Source: Bacillota bacterium
GTDB lineage: Bacteria > Bacillota > Clostridia > Lachnospirales > Lachnospiraceae
Length of the DNA: 64,000 nt
Assembly (NCBI GenBank): GCA_023399455.1
Contig: JAEWPN010000039.1
Location: 1-64,000 of the forward strand
Direction of reading: 5' to 3'
Shown piece by piece: positions 53,668 to 61,539 of this stretch. Position 1 is the first letter of the stretch, and every line of letters begins with the position of its first letter. The notes under the pieces were generated by a model. That model was not told the DNA's origin, ran no database searches, and worked only from the letters and a program-made list of their open reading frames with translations. Both the position numbers and the translations under genes were made by a program.

Positions 53668-53725
53668 CTATGCAGATATATCTTATTATGTTACCTTTAT
53701 TGTATATCATGCAGACGTTATATCA

Positions 53726-53756
53726 TTGACTTTGCCCTAAGGGGAAGGTGTAAGGT
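53726..53756 (+). promoter_or_regulatory. MerR-type promoter/operator for the MerR gene
   Basis: TTGACT (53726-53731) and TAAGGT (53751-53756) are 19 bp apart, the long spacer typical of MerR-activated promoters, and the spacer contains the dyad CTTTGCCCT-A-AGGGGAAGG (7 of 9 positions paired). Confidence 0.7.
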
Positions 53757-53796
53757 AAAGGCAGACATATAAGATACGATGAAAGGAAGACAGTCT

Positions 53797-54654
53797 ATGT
53801 TATCAATTGGTGAGTTTTCAAATATATGTAAGGTGTCTGCAAAGACACTTCGTTATTACGCTGAAATAGGGCTTATCATACCGGATGAAATCAACCCAGA
53901 AAACGGTTATAGATATTATTCCATCGAACAATTGGAAAAGATGTTATTTATCAATCGTTTAAAGTCATACAATTTCTCTTTAGAAGAAATCAAAGCAATA
54001 CTGAAATCGGAAGAATTAATGGATGATAAACTTTTTGCGGCACTTACCGGGAAGAAAAGAGAAATTGAGAAACAGGTACAGGAATTTGAAAAAACTTTAG
54101 ACCAGATAAATGATGATATATCCAATTTAAAAGTAGGAAAATCGATTATGTCATATCTGGAAAACATTGATGTTCAGCTTGTAGAAGTACCAATGATGTA
54201 TCTTTTGTTTATCCGAAAAATGGTTCATGAATACGATTATCCGGAAGAATATGGTAATTGTTTTAGTAAATTATTCAGGAGGATTGCAGACGACAAGTTA
54301 ACTATGCTTTCCCCGCCAATGGTACTTTTCCATAGCACAGAATTTACTCCGTCTGGTTTAGATACTGAATTTGCTGTTCCGGTAAAAGAGTATGTTACTG
54401 GGACGAGAGATTTTTATCCGGGACTATGCTTGAAAACGGTTGTGTATGGTTCTTATTCCGCCCTATCCTCCGTATACACAAAACAACGTGAATGGGCGGA
54501 AAAAGAAGGTTATGAATGCAGCAATGCTCTCTATGAAGTATATGTAACCGATCCTTCTGAGGTTTCAAAAGAAAGTGAACTTATAACGGAAGTTTATTAC
54601 CCCGTTAAAAAGAAGCAAGAAAGGCAATGCGCGCAAAAGGAGAAATTTATATGA
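53797..54654 (+). CDS. MerR-family regulator with GyrI-like effector domain
   Basis: 285 residues. MerR helix-turn-helix and wing: MLSIGEFSNICKVSAKTLRYYAEIGLIIPDEINPENGYRYYS; dimer coiled coil about 78-120; then a BmrR/GyrI-like ligand domain (VQLVEVPMMYLLFIRKMV ... YPGLCLKTVVYGSY ... ITEVYYPVKK). Such proteins bind drugs or other hydrophobic compounds and untwist the promoter. The ATG at 53797 has AAAGGAAGACAGTC before it. Ends in ATGA overlap with the serine hydrolase gene, its probable target. Confidence 0.92.
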   Translation: MLSIGEFSNICKVSAKTLRYYAEIGLIIPDEINPENGYRYYSIEQLEKMLFINRLKSYNFSLEEIKAILKSEELMDDKLFAALTGKKREIEKQVQEFEKTLDQINDDISNLKVGKSIMSYLENIDVQLVEVPMMYLLFIRKMVHEYDYPEEYGNCFSKLFRRIADDKLTMLSPPMVLFHSTEFTPSGLDTEFAVPVKEYVTGTRDFYPGLCLKTVVYGSYSALSSVYTKQREWAEKEGYECSNALYEVYVTDPSEVSKESELITEVYYPVKKKQERQCAQKEKFI

Positions 54655-55628
54655 ATCGAGAAAAAGTGACAGAGTTAGAAAATAAAATAAACAATAACTA
54701 TAGCAATATTGCAGGTATAGTTGTACTGAAAGGCGGTAAGACACTATATGAGAATTATTTTAACGAATGTACTGCTGCTAGCCGAATACACGTTTATTCC
54801 GTAACCAAAAGTATTGTTTCCATATTGATTGGAATTGCCATGGACAAAGGATATATCAAAAGCAGCAACGAGAAAGTATTGGATTTTTTTCCGGATTACA
54901 TAGTTAAAAAAAGAGAAAAGACAATACAAGGTGTCACATTTGAAAATTTGCTGACAATGACAGCTCCGTATAAATATAAGTTCGCACCCTATATAAAGTA
55001 TTTCACAAGTGATGACTATGTAAGATTTTCGCTCGATCTATTAGGCGGCAGGGAGCAGATAGGAAAATTTAGATACGCTCCCCTCATAGGGCCGGATATC
55101 TTGTCAGGTATTCTTGTAAAAGCGACCGGGAAGTCTGTGTTTGATTTCGCAACAGAAAATTTATTCTCGCCACTGGGAATTACTGTTGAGAACAATGTGA
55201 TTTTTCATAGTAAAGAGGAACAACTGGCATTTAATAAAGCAAAAGATATCAGCGGTTGGGTTGTCGACCCGTCGGGAGTAAATACAGCAGGATGGGGGCT
55301 TACTTTGACTCCTATGGATATGGCGAAAATAGGCCAGTTGTACTTATCCGGCGGAATATGGGAAGATAAACGGATTGTATCAAAGAAGTGGATAGAAGAG
55401 AGTACAAAGGAACACAGCAGATGGGAAAAACTCGATCTGGCATATGGATATTTATGGTGGATCCATGAGGATGGCTATGCAGCGATGGGAGATGGAGGAA
55501 ATGTCATCTATGTCAATACAAAGAAAAGCATGGTGATTTCAATTGCAGCTCTTTTTAGGCCGAATGTTAAGGATAGGATAGAATTTATTAAAGAATATAT
55601 CGAACCGATATTTGAGAATTGCGTATAA
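54651..55628 (+). CDS. Serine hydrolase of the beta-lactamase/PBP class C family
   Basis: 325 residues. HVYSVTKSIVSILIG carries the SxxK nucleophile near residue 52; FRYAPLIGPDILSGIL is where the YxN motif should be but lacks an obvious Asn; GDGGNVIYV is the third motif (replacing KTG). No signal peptide, so it is cytoplasmic, unlike the secreted one at 16.4-18.4 kb. An esterase or peptidase function is more likely than lactam hydrolysis. Start overlaps the MerR stop by 4 nt (ATGA), with AAGGAGAAATTTAT before it. Confidence 0.88.
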   Translation: MNREKVTELENKINNNYSNIAGIVVLKGGKTLYENYFNECTAASRIHVYSVTKSIVSILIGIAMDKGYIKSSNEKVLDFFPDYIVKKREKTIQGVTFENLLTMTAPYKYKFAPYIKYFTSDDYVRFSLDLLGGREQIGKFRYAPLIGPDILSGILVKATGKSVFDFATENLFSPLGITVENNVIFHSKEEQLAFNKAKDISGWVVDPSGVNTAGWGLTLTPMDMAKIGQLYLSGGIWEDKRIVSKKWIEESTKEHSRWEKLDLAYGYLWWIHEDGYAAMGDGGNVIYVNTKKSMVISIAALFRPNVKDRIEFIKEYIEPIFENCV

Positions 55629-55789
55629 TGAATTTTAAATTTCTTATTATTTTTCTATAAAAAAATTGTTTTTACAAAGAGGAAGTGTTATGGTTAGATA
55701 TACAGAAAAAGAAGAACTGCATGACATAGTTTACAGGTTGGGAAAGTAAGTATGCCGCAGGGACTACAGTCAGAAAAGGTGGTAGTGCG

Positions 55790-56437
55790 ATGGATGTAAC
55801 GACACAGGCCTTAAGGGATACATCGATACGTTATCCCGAACGGCTTCATATTCATAAAGGAAGTGCGGTTTCCTATGGAGCTCATCAAATATGGTATCCG
55901 GGGTGGATTCAGCGGATGAGCGGATGCGGTCCGACGGCAGCATCCAATTTATTATGGTATCTGGCAGCCACCAGACCGGAGGACTGCGGCGGACTTTATG
56001 ACGGAGACGGAACGAGCTATGCGGGAATGCTGCGTCTGATGGAGGAGGTATGGAACTATGTAAAGCCGGGCGTACGGGGTGTAGACAGACCTTCTATTTT
56101 TATTGATGGAGCAATCGGTTTTGGACTAAAGCATGAAATAGCTTTGAAGGCCAGACTTTTAGAGGTTCCTCAAGGAGAAAAGGAGCGTCCCGGTATGGAA
56201 ACGGTATTGGAGTTTCTGACCTTGGCTTTTTTAGACAATTTGCCGGTGGCTTTTTTAAATTTATCGAATGGAGCGGTGAGAAACCTCGATAATTGGCACT
56301 GGGTAACACTAGTATCCACGGATAGGGACTTGAAAGCACAGATGTACGATCAGGGGAGAAAGCAGATCATCGATGTGAACCTATGGCTTTCTACTACTGC
56401 CGGCGGAGGTGCTTTTGTCGCATTAGAACCGCTTTAA
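55790..56437 (+). CDS. C39-like papain-fold cysteine peptidase
   Basis: 215 residues, no signal or membrane span. RMSGCGPTAASNLLWYL puts a Cys at residue 46 in the 'GCGPtA' setting of C39-like peptidases; NWHWVTLVS near residue 170 provides the His and DVNLW downstream could give the Asp/Asn. The cytoplasmic location argues against a bacteriocin-transporter peptidase. It lies 20 nt before an Fe-S aldo/keto reductase gene, so the two are probably co-transcribed. Substrate unknown. Ribosome site AGGTGG. The preceding gap 55629-55789 holds only a 19-codon frame. Confidence 0.7.
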   Translation: MDVTTQALRDTSIRYPERLHIHKGSAVSYGAHQIWYPGWIQRMSGCGPTAASNLLWYLAATRPEDCGGLYDGDGTSYAGMLRLMEEVWNYVKPGVRGVDRPSIFIDGAIGFGLKHEIALKARLLEVPQGEKERPGMETVLEFLTLAFLDNLPVAFLNLSNGAVRNLDNWHWVTLVSTDRDLKAQMYDQGRKQIIDVNLWLSTTAGGGAFVALEPL

Positions 56438-56457
56438 AATATAAAGGAGGGCTTATC

Positions 56458-57609
56458 ATGCAGTATAGAACAAATCCTAAGAACGGCGAAAAGATTTCCG
56501 CCTTAGCTTTCGGTTGTATGCGGTTTAACAAGGATGAGAAGGAAGTAGAGAGGCAGATCCGCTATGCCATTGAACAAGGCGTGAATTATTTCGATACTGC
56601 GTATATTTATCCCAACAGCGAGGCTACTCTTGGAAGAATACTTGCCAAGGACGGGATGCGGCAGAAGGTTAATATTGCGACTAAGCTTCCTCATAACAAT
56701 GCAAGAAAATATAGCGATTTAGACCGTATTTTCGGTACGCAGCTGGAGCGGCTGCAAACGGATCATGTCGATTATTACCTGATACATATGCTGGGGAACG
56801 TGAGGTCGTGGAAGAGGCTTAGAGATATTGGAATCGAAAAGTGGATAGATGAAAAGAAAGCTTCCGGGGCCATCCGTAATCTCGGTTTTTCCTTCCATGG
56901 ACCGCAAAATGAGTTTTTGGCACTGTTAGACGAATATGACTGGGATTTCTGCATGATTCAATATAACTACTGCGATGAAAACAATCAGGCAGGAAAGGCT
57001 GGCCTTAAGCGTGCCGGAGAGAAGGGGATTCCTGTTATGATTATGGAGCCCTTGCGAGGAGGCACTCTCGCCAATCCGAAAGCATCTATCCGAGATATAT
57101 GGCAGCAGGCTGATGTGAAGCGTTCTCCTGCGGAATGGGGATTTCGCTGGGTGCTCGATCATGCTCAGGTGTTGGCAGTGTTGTCGGGAATGAATGAAAT
57201 GGAGCAGCTGGAGGAGAATGTGAGGACCTTTTCCGATGCGACAGCCGGTTCTCTCACGGAAGCGGAGCTGGAAGTGTACGAAAAGGTGAAAACCGAAATC
57301 CAGCGTTCCATGAAGGTGCCCTGCACCGGCTGCGGCTATTGTATGCCCTGCCCGAAGGGCGTAGACATTCCTAGCAGCTTCTCGGCACTGAACGATGCGG
57401 CAAGCCGCGGGAGAATAATGTCCAAAGCCATGTATATTATGACTACCGGAGGCAACAGTGCTTCCCAATGTGTAAAATGCGGCAAGTGTCAGACTCATTG
57501 CCCGCAAAGCATACCCATTCCTGAAAAGCTCGAGCAGGTAAAAAAGGAGCTGGAGGGCATAACATATAAGCCTATGCGCTATTTTATAAGAAGATTTCTG
57601 GGTGTTTGA
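56458..57609 (+). CDS. Aldo/keto reductase with C-terminal 4Fe-4S domain
   Basis: 383 residues. Aldo/keto reductase barrel about 1-285: ISALAFGCMRFNKDE, DTAYIYPNSE (catalytic Asp/Tyr), IATKLP (Lys), YYLIHMLGN (His). The C-terminus has two Cys clusters, CTGCGYCMPCPKGVDIP and CVKCGKCQTHCPQSIPIP, as in ferredoxin-like [4Fe-4S] domains. This fused type is common in anaerobic Firmicutes and should use NAD(P)H and ferredoxin-type electrons; the substrate is not known. The ATG at 56458 has AAAGGAGG before it. Confidence 0.92.
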   Translation: MQYRTNPKNGEKISALAFGCMRFNKDEKEVERQIRYAIEQGVNYFDTAYIYPNSEATLGRILAKDGMRQKVNIATKLPHNNARKYSDLDRIFGTQLERLQTDHVDYYLIHMLGNVRSWKRLRDIGIEKWIDEKKASGAIRNLGFSFHGPQNEFLALLDEYDWDFCMIQYNYCDENNQAGKAGLKRAGEKGIPVMIMEPLRGGTLANPKASIRDIWQQADVKRSPAEWGFRWVLDHAQVLAVLSGMNEMEQLEENVRTFSDATAGSLTEAELEVYEKVKTEIQRSMKVPCTGCGYCMPCPKGVDIPSSFSALNDAASRGRIMSKAMYIMTTGGNSASQCVKCGKCQTHCPQSIPIPEKLEQVKKELEGITYKPMRYFIRRFLGV

Positions 57610-57626
57610 GAAGGCAGGAAGTTTAA

Positions 57627-58079
57627 ATGTCACTAAAAAGGACTTGCGGAATCATGAAGAAACCAGGGAATATTATGGATAATAACACAAAAAGGAAATT
57701 TACAGAGGCACTTAAGGTAGTGTCTTCCTTTATTGGCAGATGTGAAAAAATGCAAGGAAAGTTCGAGGAAGGTACCTCTCAGCATACACTTCTTGGAAAC
57801 CGTATAAAGGCGCTGTATATTTCGCAGGCGCTGATAAAGGATGTACTGACGCAAGAATCTGAGCCGGAGGGCGAGTGCCTTGCGAATAACTATACGGAAG
57901 AGGATTTGAAAAATGCACTTCCTCCGGTGACTTCGATTATCAACAAATGTGAAAAGGCGCAGGGAAAATTTGAGGAAGGCACTTCGCAGTATATACGTTA
58001 TAAAAATATGATAGGGCCGATGTATCTTTCGAAAGAATTGATCGAGGTTACGCTCGCTCACAGACTATTCGTTCGATAG
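57627..58079 (+). CDS. Protein of two tandem helical repeats, unknown function
   Basis: 150 residues. Two copies of a unit of about 50 residues: copy 1 has IGRCEKMQGKFEEGTSQHTL followed by ALYISQALIKDVL, copy 2 has INKCEKAQGKFEEGTSQYIR followed by PMYLSKELIEVTL. Each unit looks like two helices joined by a Gly-Thr-Ser turn, with one conserved Cys. No domain name recognised. A start at 57627 has the best ribosome site (AGGAAG); ATGs at 57654 and 57675 are alternatives, and the repeats begin after the last. It lies between two Fe-S aldo/keto reductase genes. Confidence 0.75.
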   Translation: MSLKRTCGIMKKPGNIMDNNTKRKFTEALKVVSSFIGRCEKMQGKFEEGTSQHTLLGNRIKALYISQALIKDVLTQESEPEGECLANNYTEEDLKNALPPVTSIINKCEKAQGKFEEGTSQYIRYKNMIGPMYLSKELIEVTLAHRLFVR

Positions 58080-58090
58080 ATGTATAGTTA

Positions 58091-58137
58091 AAAAAATGGA
58101 GAGTTACTTTAAATATTTGGGTACCTCTCCGTTTTTA
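58091..58137 (+). terminator. Terminator after the tandem-repeat gene
   Basis: An A-run and GGAGAG pair with CTCTCC and GTTTTTA around a 21 nt loop. Confidence 0.7.
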
Positions 58138-58308
58138 TTATGCCACGTTATAAATCTTCACATCAGGTTCCCCGTTCCAGAGAGGCTTTAATCTGAGGAA
58201 TACATTGTCCTGAAGCATGGAGCTGGATAAGTAAGTCAGGGTATTCTTCATGCTGTCGAAGTCATGAAGAACCTGAACGTCTTCTTCCCGAATCAGCAGT
58301 ACCTCCAA
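58138..58308 (-). pseudogene. Fragment of a small monooxygenase-like (ABM) protein
   Basis: The minus-strand frame is open for 56 codons ending at 58138: VLLIREEDVQVLHDFDSMKN and LQDNVFLRLKPLW are followed by GEPDVKIYNVA and a stop. This resembles the C-terminal half of the small antibiotic-biosynthesis-monooxygenase-type proteins. Immediately upstream there is an in-frame stop and no start or ribosome site, so it looks like the tail of a decayed gene. Confidence 0.4.
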
Positions 58309-58341
58309 TTACTTAAGTGCTCAAAAAACGTTAACTCTGGA

Positions 58342-58370
58342 TTGATTCCATGCCTGGATTATCATATAAT
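58342..58370 (+). promoter_or_regulatory. Promoter of the second aldo/keto reductase gene
   Basis: TTGATT (58342-58347), 17 bp, TATAAT (58365-58370), with a leader of about 125 nt in which no structure was recognised. Confidence 0.55.
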
Positions 58371-58503
58371 TAAGTTAGTTTTAAAAGCGATGAATTCAAA
58401 GGTGCGGTAAGAAATTCGAGAAAGAAAAAAGAGATACATATTCGCGGCTGGCATTTGATATTGCCATGTCCAATAGAAAAGGAGTGGAAGGAGAAGGGGA
58501 AGT

Positions 58504-59652
58504 ATGAAGTATAGGAAATTGGGGAAAACGGGGATGGAGGCCGGTATTATTGGTCTGGGAACAGAGCATCTGGATGGGAAGGAATATGAGGTCGTGAAGG
58601 AAACCCTCGATGCAGCTTTGGAAAATGGCATAAATATGATGGACGTGTTCATGCCGGGCAGCGATATTCGCCAGAAAATCGGCAAAGCCATAAAGGGTAA
58701 TCGGGATAAGTTCATGCTTCAGGGTCATATCGGCTCGACGGATATAAATTATCAGTATGATATTTCAAGAGATCTTGCGACCTGCAAGAAGTATTTCGAA
58801 GGGCTGCTGACTGATTTGGGTACCGACTATATTGATTTTGGAATGCTCTTTTTTATCGATAGTGAACAGCATTTCGACGAAGTATTTCATTCTGATATCG
58901 TACGTTATGCGAAAGGCTTGAAACAAAAGGGAATAATAAGAGGAATAGGCGCCAGTTCCCATAATCCTGTTATTGCTAAAAAAGTGGTGGAAACGAGAAT
59001 TGTTGATTTGCTGATGTTCAGCATTAATCCTGCGTTCGATATGATTCCGGCAGATGTGGACGCACTGAATACTCTGAGCGAGGGTTTTGACACAAGCAGG
59101 ATGCTGGAAATCGATAAAAAGCGGCTGGAGCTTTATAAGACATGTGAAAAGCTGGATATTCCTATCACGGTAATGAAGACACTGGGCGGCGGAAAGCTGC
59201 TTTCCAGGGAGCAGACCCCTTTTTCTAAACCCCTTACAGTAAACCAGTGCATTCATTATGCGCTTACAAGACCTGCGGTGGCCAGCGTTATGGTGGGCTG
59301 TCAGAGCAGAAAACAAATAGAAGAGGCGGTTTCTTATTTGGATGCAGATCCGGCCGGGTTGGATTACACCGAGGTGATTCGGGGAATGAACAGCGATTTC
59401 AAGGGAAGCTGCGTTTATTGCAATCACTGTCAGCCCTGCCTAGCAGGAATAGATATTGCGGCGGTCACCAAATATCTGGATATTGCCGTCATGGATAAGA
59501 GTGCGGCAGATAAAGGAATCGGGCAGCATTACAGAGAGCTGTCCTCACACGCTTCCGATTGTATCGAATGCGGGAGCTGCGAAGGGAAATGTCCGTTTTC
59601 GGTTCCGGTAATAGAGAATATGAAAACTGCGGAGGCAGTTTTCGGAGTATAA
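58504..59652 (+). CDS. Aldo/keto reductase with C-terminal 4Fe-4S domain
   Basis: 382 residues, same architecture as the protein at 56458-57609 but only distantly similar. Barrel part: MEAGIIGLGTEHLDG, NMMDVFMPGSD (the usual Tyr after DTA is not present in this form), FMLQGHIGS where the catalytic Lys is expected but not seen, and DFGMLFFID. The C-terminal clusters are CVYCNHCQPCLAGIDIA and CIECGSCEGKCPFSVPV. The changes in the Asp-Tyr-Lys-His set suggest unusual chemistry or loss of the standard reductase activity. Ribosome site GGAAGGAGAAGGGG. Confidence 0.88.
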   Translation: MKYRKLGKTGMEAGIIGLGTEHLDGKEYEVVKETLDAALENGINMMDVFMPGSDIRQKIGKAIKGNRDKFMLQGHIGSTDINYQYDISRDLATCKKYFEGLLTDLGTDYIDFGMLFFIDSEQHFDEVFHSDIVRYAKGLKQKGIIRGIGASSHNPVIAKKVVETRIVDLLMFSINPAFDMIPADVDALNTLSEGFDTSRMLEIDKKRLELYKTCEKLDIPITVMKTLGGGKLLSREQTPFSKPLTVNQCIHYALTRPAVASVMVGCQSRKQIEEAVSYLDADPAGLDYTEVIRGMNSDFKGSCVYCNHCQPCLAGIDIAAVTKYLDIAVMDKSAADKGIGQHYRELSSHASDCIECGSCEGKCPFSVPVIENMKTAEAVFGV

Positions 59653-59690
59653 CGATTAGGAAAACAGCCATAGATTTGCCATAAGAAGGG

Positions 59691-59722
59691 GAGCAGATAT
59701 ATCACAGGATGATTATCTGCTC
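59691..59722 (+). terminator. Terminator after the second aldo/keto reductase gene
   Basis: GAGCAGATA and TATCTGCTC are exact inverted repeats with a 14 nt loop, followed by ATTTTATAT. Confidence 0.75.
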
Positions 59723-59769
59723 ATTTTATATCATATTGGATTCGAAGATGGGAAAGTGAGAGAGTGTTA

Positions 59770-61539
59770 ATGAAAAAATGGTTTGTCAATTTGAATATTA
59801 GAAGCAAATTTCTATATTGTTTTGTGGGAATAACAATCACGTTTTTATTGGTGATTGCCATATTGCTTTATTCCGTTGCTGCGAACATGATATTGGACCA
59901 GACGATAGAACAGTCACAGGAAACCATAAGGGAATTATCTTTGAATATCGATCATTATTTCAATTTGGTACAGAATTCTTTCGAATACATAGCGAGCAAT
60001 AATAATGTGCAGGCTGAGCTGACCAGTACGGATCCGTTTCGTTCGGACGGAAAAGAGGTATTCAGCTATTTTTCCATACCGGGACAAATCAGGAGGCTGC
60101 TGCTGCAAATGTATTCCAGTGTTTATATGAACGACATAAATCTATATGGATATAACGGAGCAAGCTACGTGCTTCAAAACGGTTATTCCGATATCGTGTA
60201 TGACGAAGCGGAGATAGAAAGCTATGCCAAGGAAGGGAACGGAAAGTGTGTTTTCTATAATGACGAAGAAGAGACGGGACATATACATGTGGCGAAGCTT
60301 ATCAAAGATTCTCTGACGATGGAACCCATAGGAATTCTGCAGGCCTCTATTAAGGTCAGCTATCTGGACAAGATGACGGAAAAGGTGAAGCTTGCCACAA
60401 ACGGAAAAATAATACTGTTAGACAACAATCGTCAGGCGATTATCAACGATTTGGGCGTGGATACGATCGATTTGGAGTCTTATGTAAAAGAGAATTCAGG
60501 CGCTTTTATTTATACGACAGAGGAAGGAAAATATTGGTGCGTCTATCAGGTAAGCTCAACAACGCATTTCATATTAATCGGCCTGATTCCCGTAAGTTAT
60601 ATCCATCAAGGATTAAAGGACTTTCAGCGGATAACGGCTATGGTAATAGTTATCGGCATCATCGTCTGTTTCATGCTTTCGAAAAAGTTAGCCAAGCTCA
60701 TCGTGGAGCCTATTGAAAAAACGAGTGTAGCTATGCGGCAATTTGCAGACGGCGATTTTACGATACGCCTGCCGGAAGGAAGAACGGATGAAATCGGTAA
60801 TATGAATACGGTGTTTAACCATACGATTGTCCAGGTGGAGACACTTTTGAAAAAAGTGGTGGGAGCAGAGGCTATCAGCAAGGATATGGAGTTTAAAGCG
60901 TTGCAGGCACAGATAAATCCTCATTTTCTTTATAACGTGCTGGATACGATCAACTGGATGGCCAGGAAGAAGGGGGAGGAGAATATCTGCCATATGGTAA
61001 CTGCAATCAGTAATCTTATGAGAGGCAGTATCAGCAATAAGAAAAGTATGGTTCCGCTGAAGGAGGAAATGAATTATGTGCGCGATTACATTTACATACA
61101 GGAAACCAGATATAAAGACCGGTTTAACACTTATTTTTATATGGAAGAAAAACTGAACGAGTTTCAGATCCCGAAGATGACTATTCAGACCCTGGTGGAA
61201 AATGCAATCGTACATGGAGTGGAGAATGCCACTTGGGAATGTGAATTGACGATTTCTATAGAAAAAAGAGAAGACAGGGCATTTATATTAATTAAGGATA
61301 CCGGAGTGGGTATAGAACCGGAAAAGTTAAAGAATCTCATGGAGAAGGGAGATGAAGAGGAGAAAACGGCGGAAAGGACTCATACCAATCTAGGCCTTTA
61401 TGCGGTAAAGCAGCGGCTGAATTATGTATACAACGGTCAGGCACAGATAGAAATTGTATCCGAATTGGGAAAAGGTACAGAAATCCGCATTCTACTGCCG
61501 CTTGGAGAAATGAAAGAAGGAGACATTACATGGAATTAA
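59770..61539 (+). CDS. YesM-type sensor histidine kinase
   Basis: 589 residues. Membrane spans near 12-38 and 280-300 enclose an extracellular sensor of about 240 residues (Cache-like). HAMP follows, then the His-kinase domain of the LytS/YesM type with the phospho-His in LQAQINPHFLYNVLDTINWM, N-box VENAIVHGVE, DTGVGIEPEKL and LGLYAVKQRL. The ATG at 59770 follows an in-frame GTG at 59764. Overlaps the response regulator gene by 10 nt. This kinase class usually senses extracellular sugars and switches on a neighbouring ABC transporter, here the binding-protein gene at 63335. Confidence 0.93.
   Translation: MKKWFVNLNIRSKFLYCFVGITITFLLVIAILLYSVAANMILDQTIEQSQETIRELSLNIDHYFNLVQNSFEYIASNNNVQAELTSTDPFRSDGKEVFSYFSIPGQIRRLLLQMYSSVYMNDINLYGYNGASYVLQNGYSDIVYDEAEIESYAKEGNGKCVFYNDEEETGHIHVAKLIKDSLTMEPIGILQASIKVSYLDKMTEKVKLATNGKIILLDNNRQAIINDLGVDTIDLESYVKENSGAFIYTTEEGKYWCVYQVSSTTHFILIGLIPVSYIHQGLKDFQRITAMVIVIGIIVCFMLSKKLAKLIVEPIEKTSVAMRQFADGDFTIRLPEGRTDEIGNMNTVFNHTIVQVETLLKKVVGAEAISKDMEFKALQAQINPHFLYNVLDTINWMARKKGEENICHMVTAISNLMRGSISNKKSMVPLKEEMNYVRDYIYIQETRYKDRFNTYFYMEEKLNEFQIPKMTIQTLVENAIVHGVENATWECELTISIEKREDRAFILIKDTGVGIEPEKLKNLMEKGDEEEKTAERTHTNLGLYAVKQRLNYVYNGQAQIEIVSELGKGTEIRILLPLGEMKEGDITWN

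Noticed and set aside
54651-55628. Annotation as a true beta-lactamase
   Set aside because: No signal peptide, no clear YxN motif and no KTG; the family also contains many esterases and peptidases.
55690-55749. 19-codon frame with a fair ribosome site upstream of the C39-like gene
   Set aside because: Too short to assign; it could be a leader peptide but nothing else supports it.
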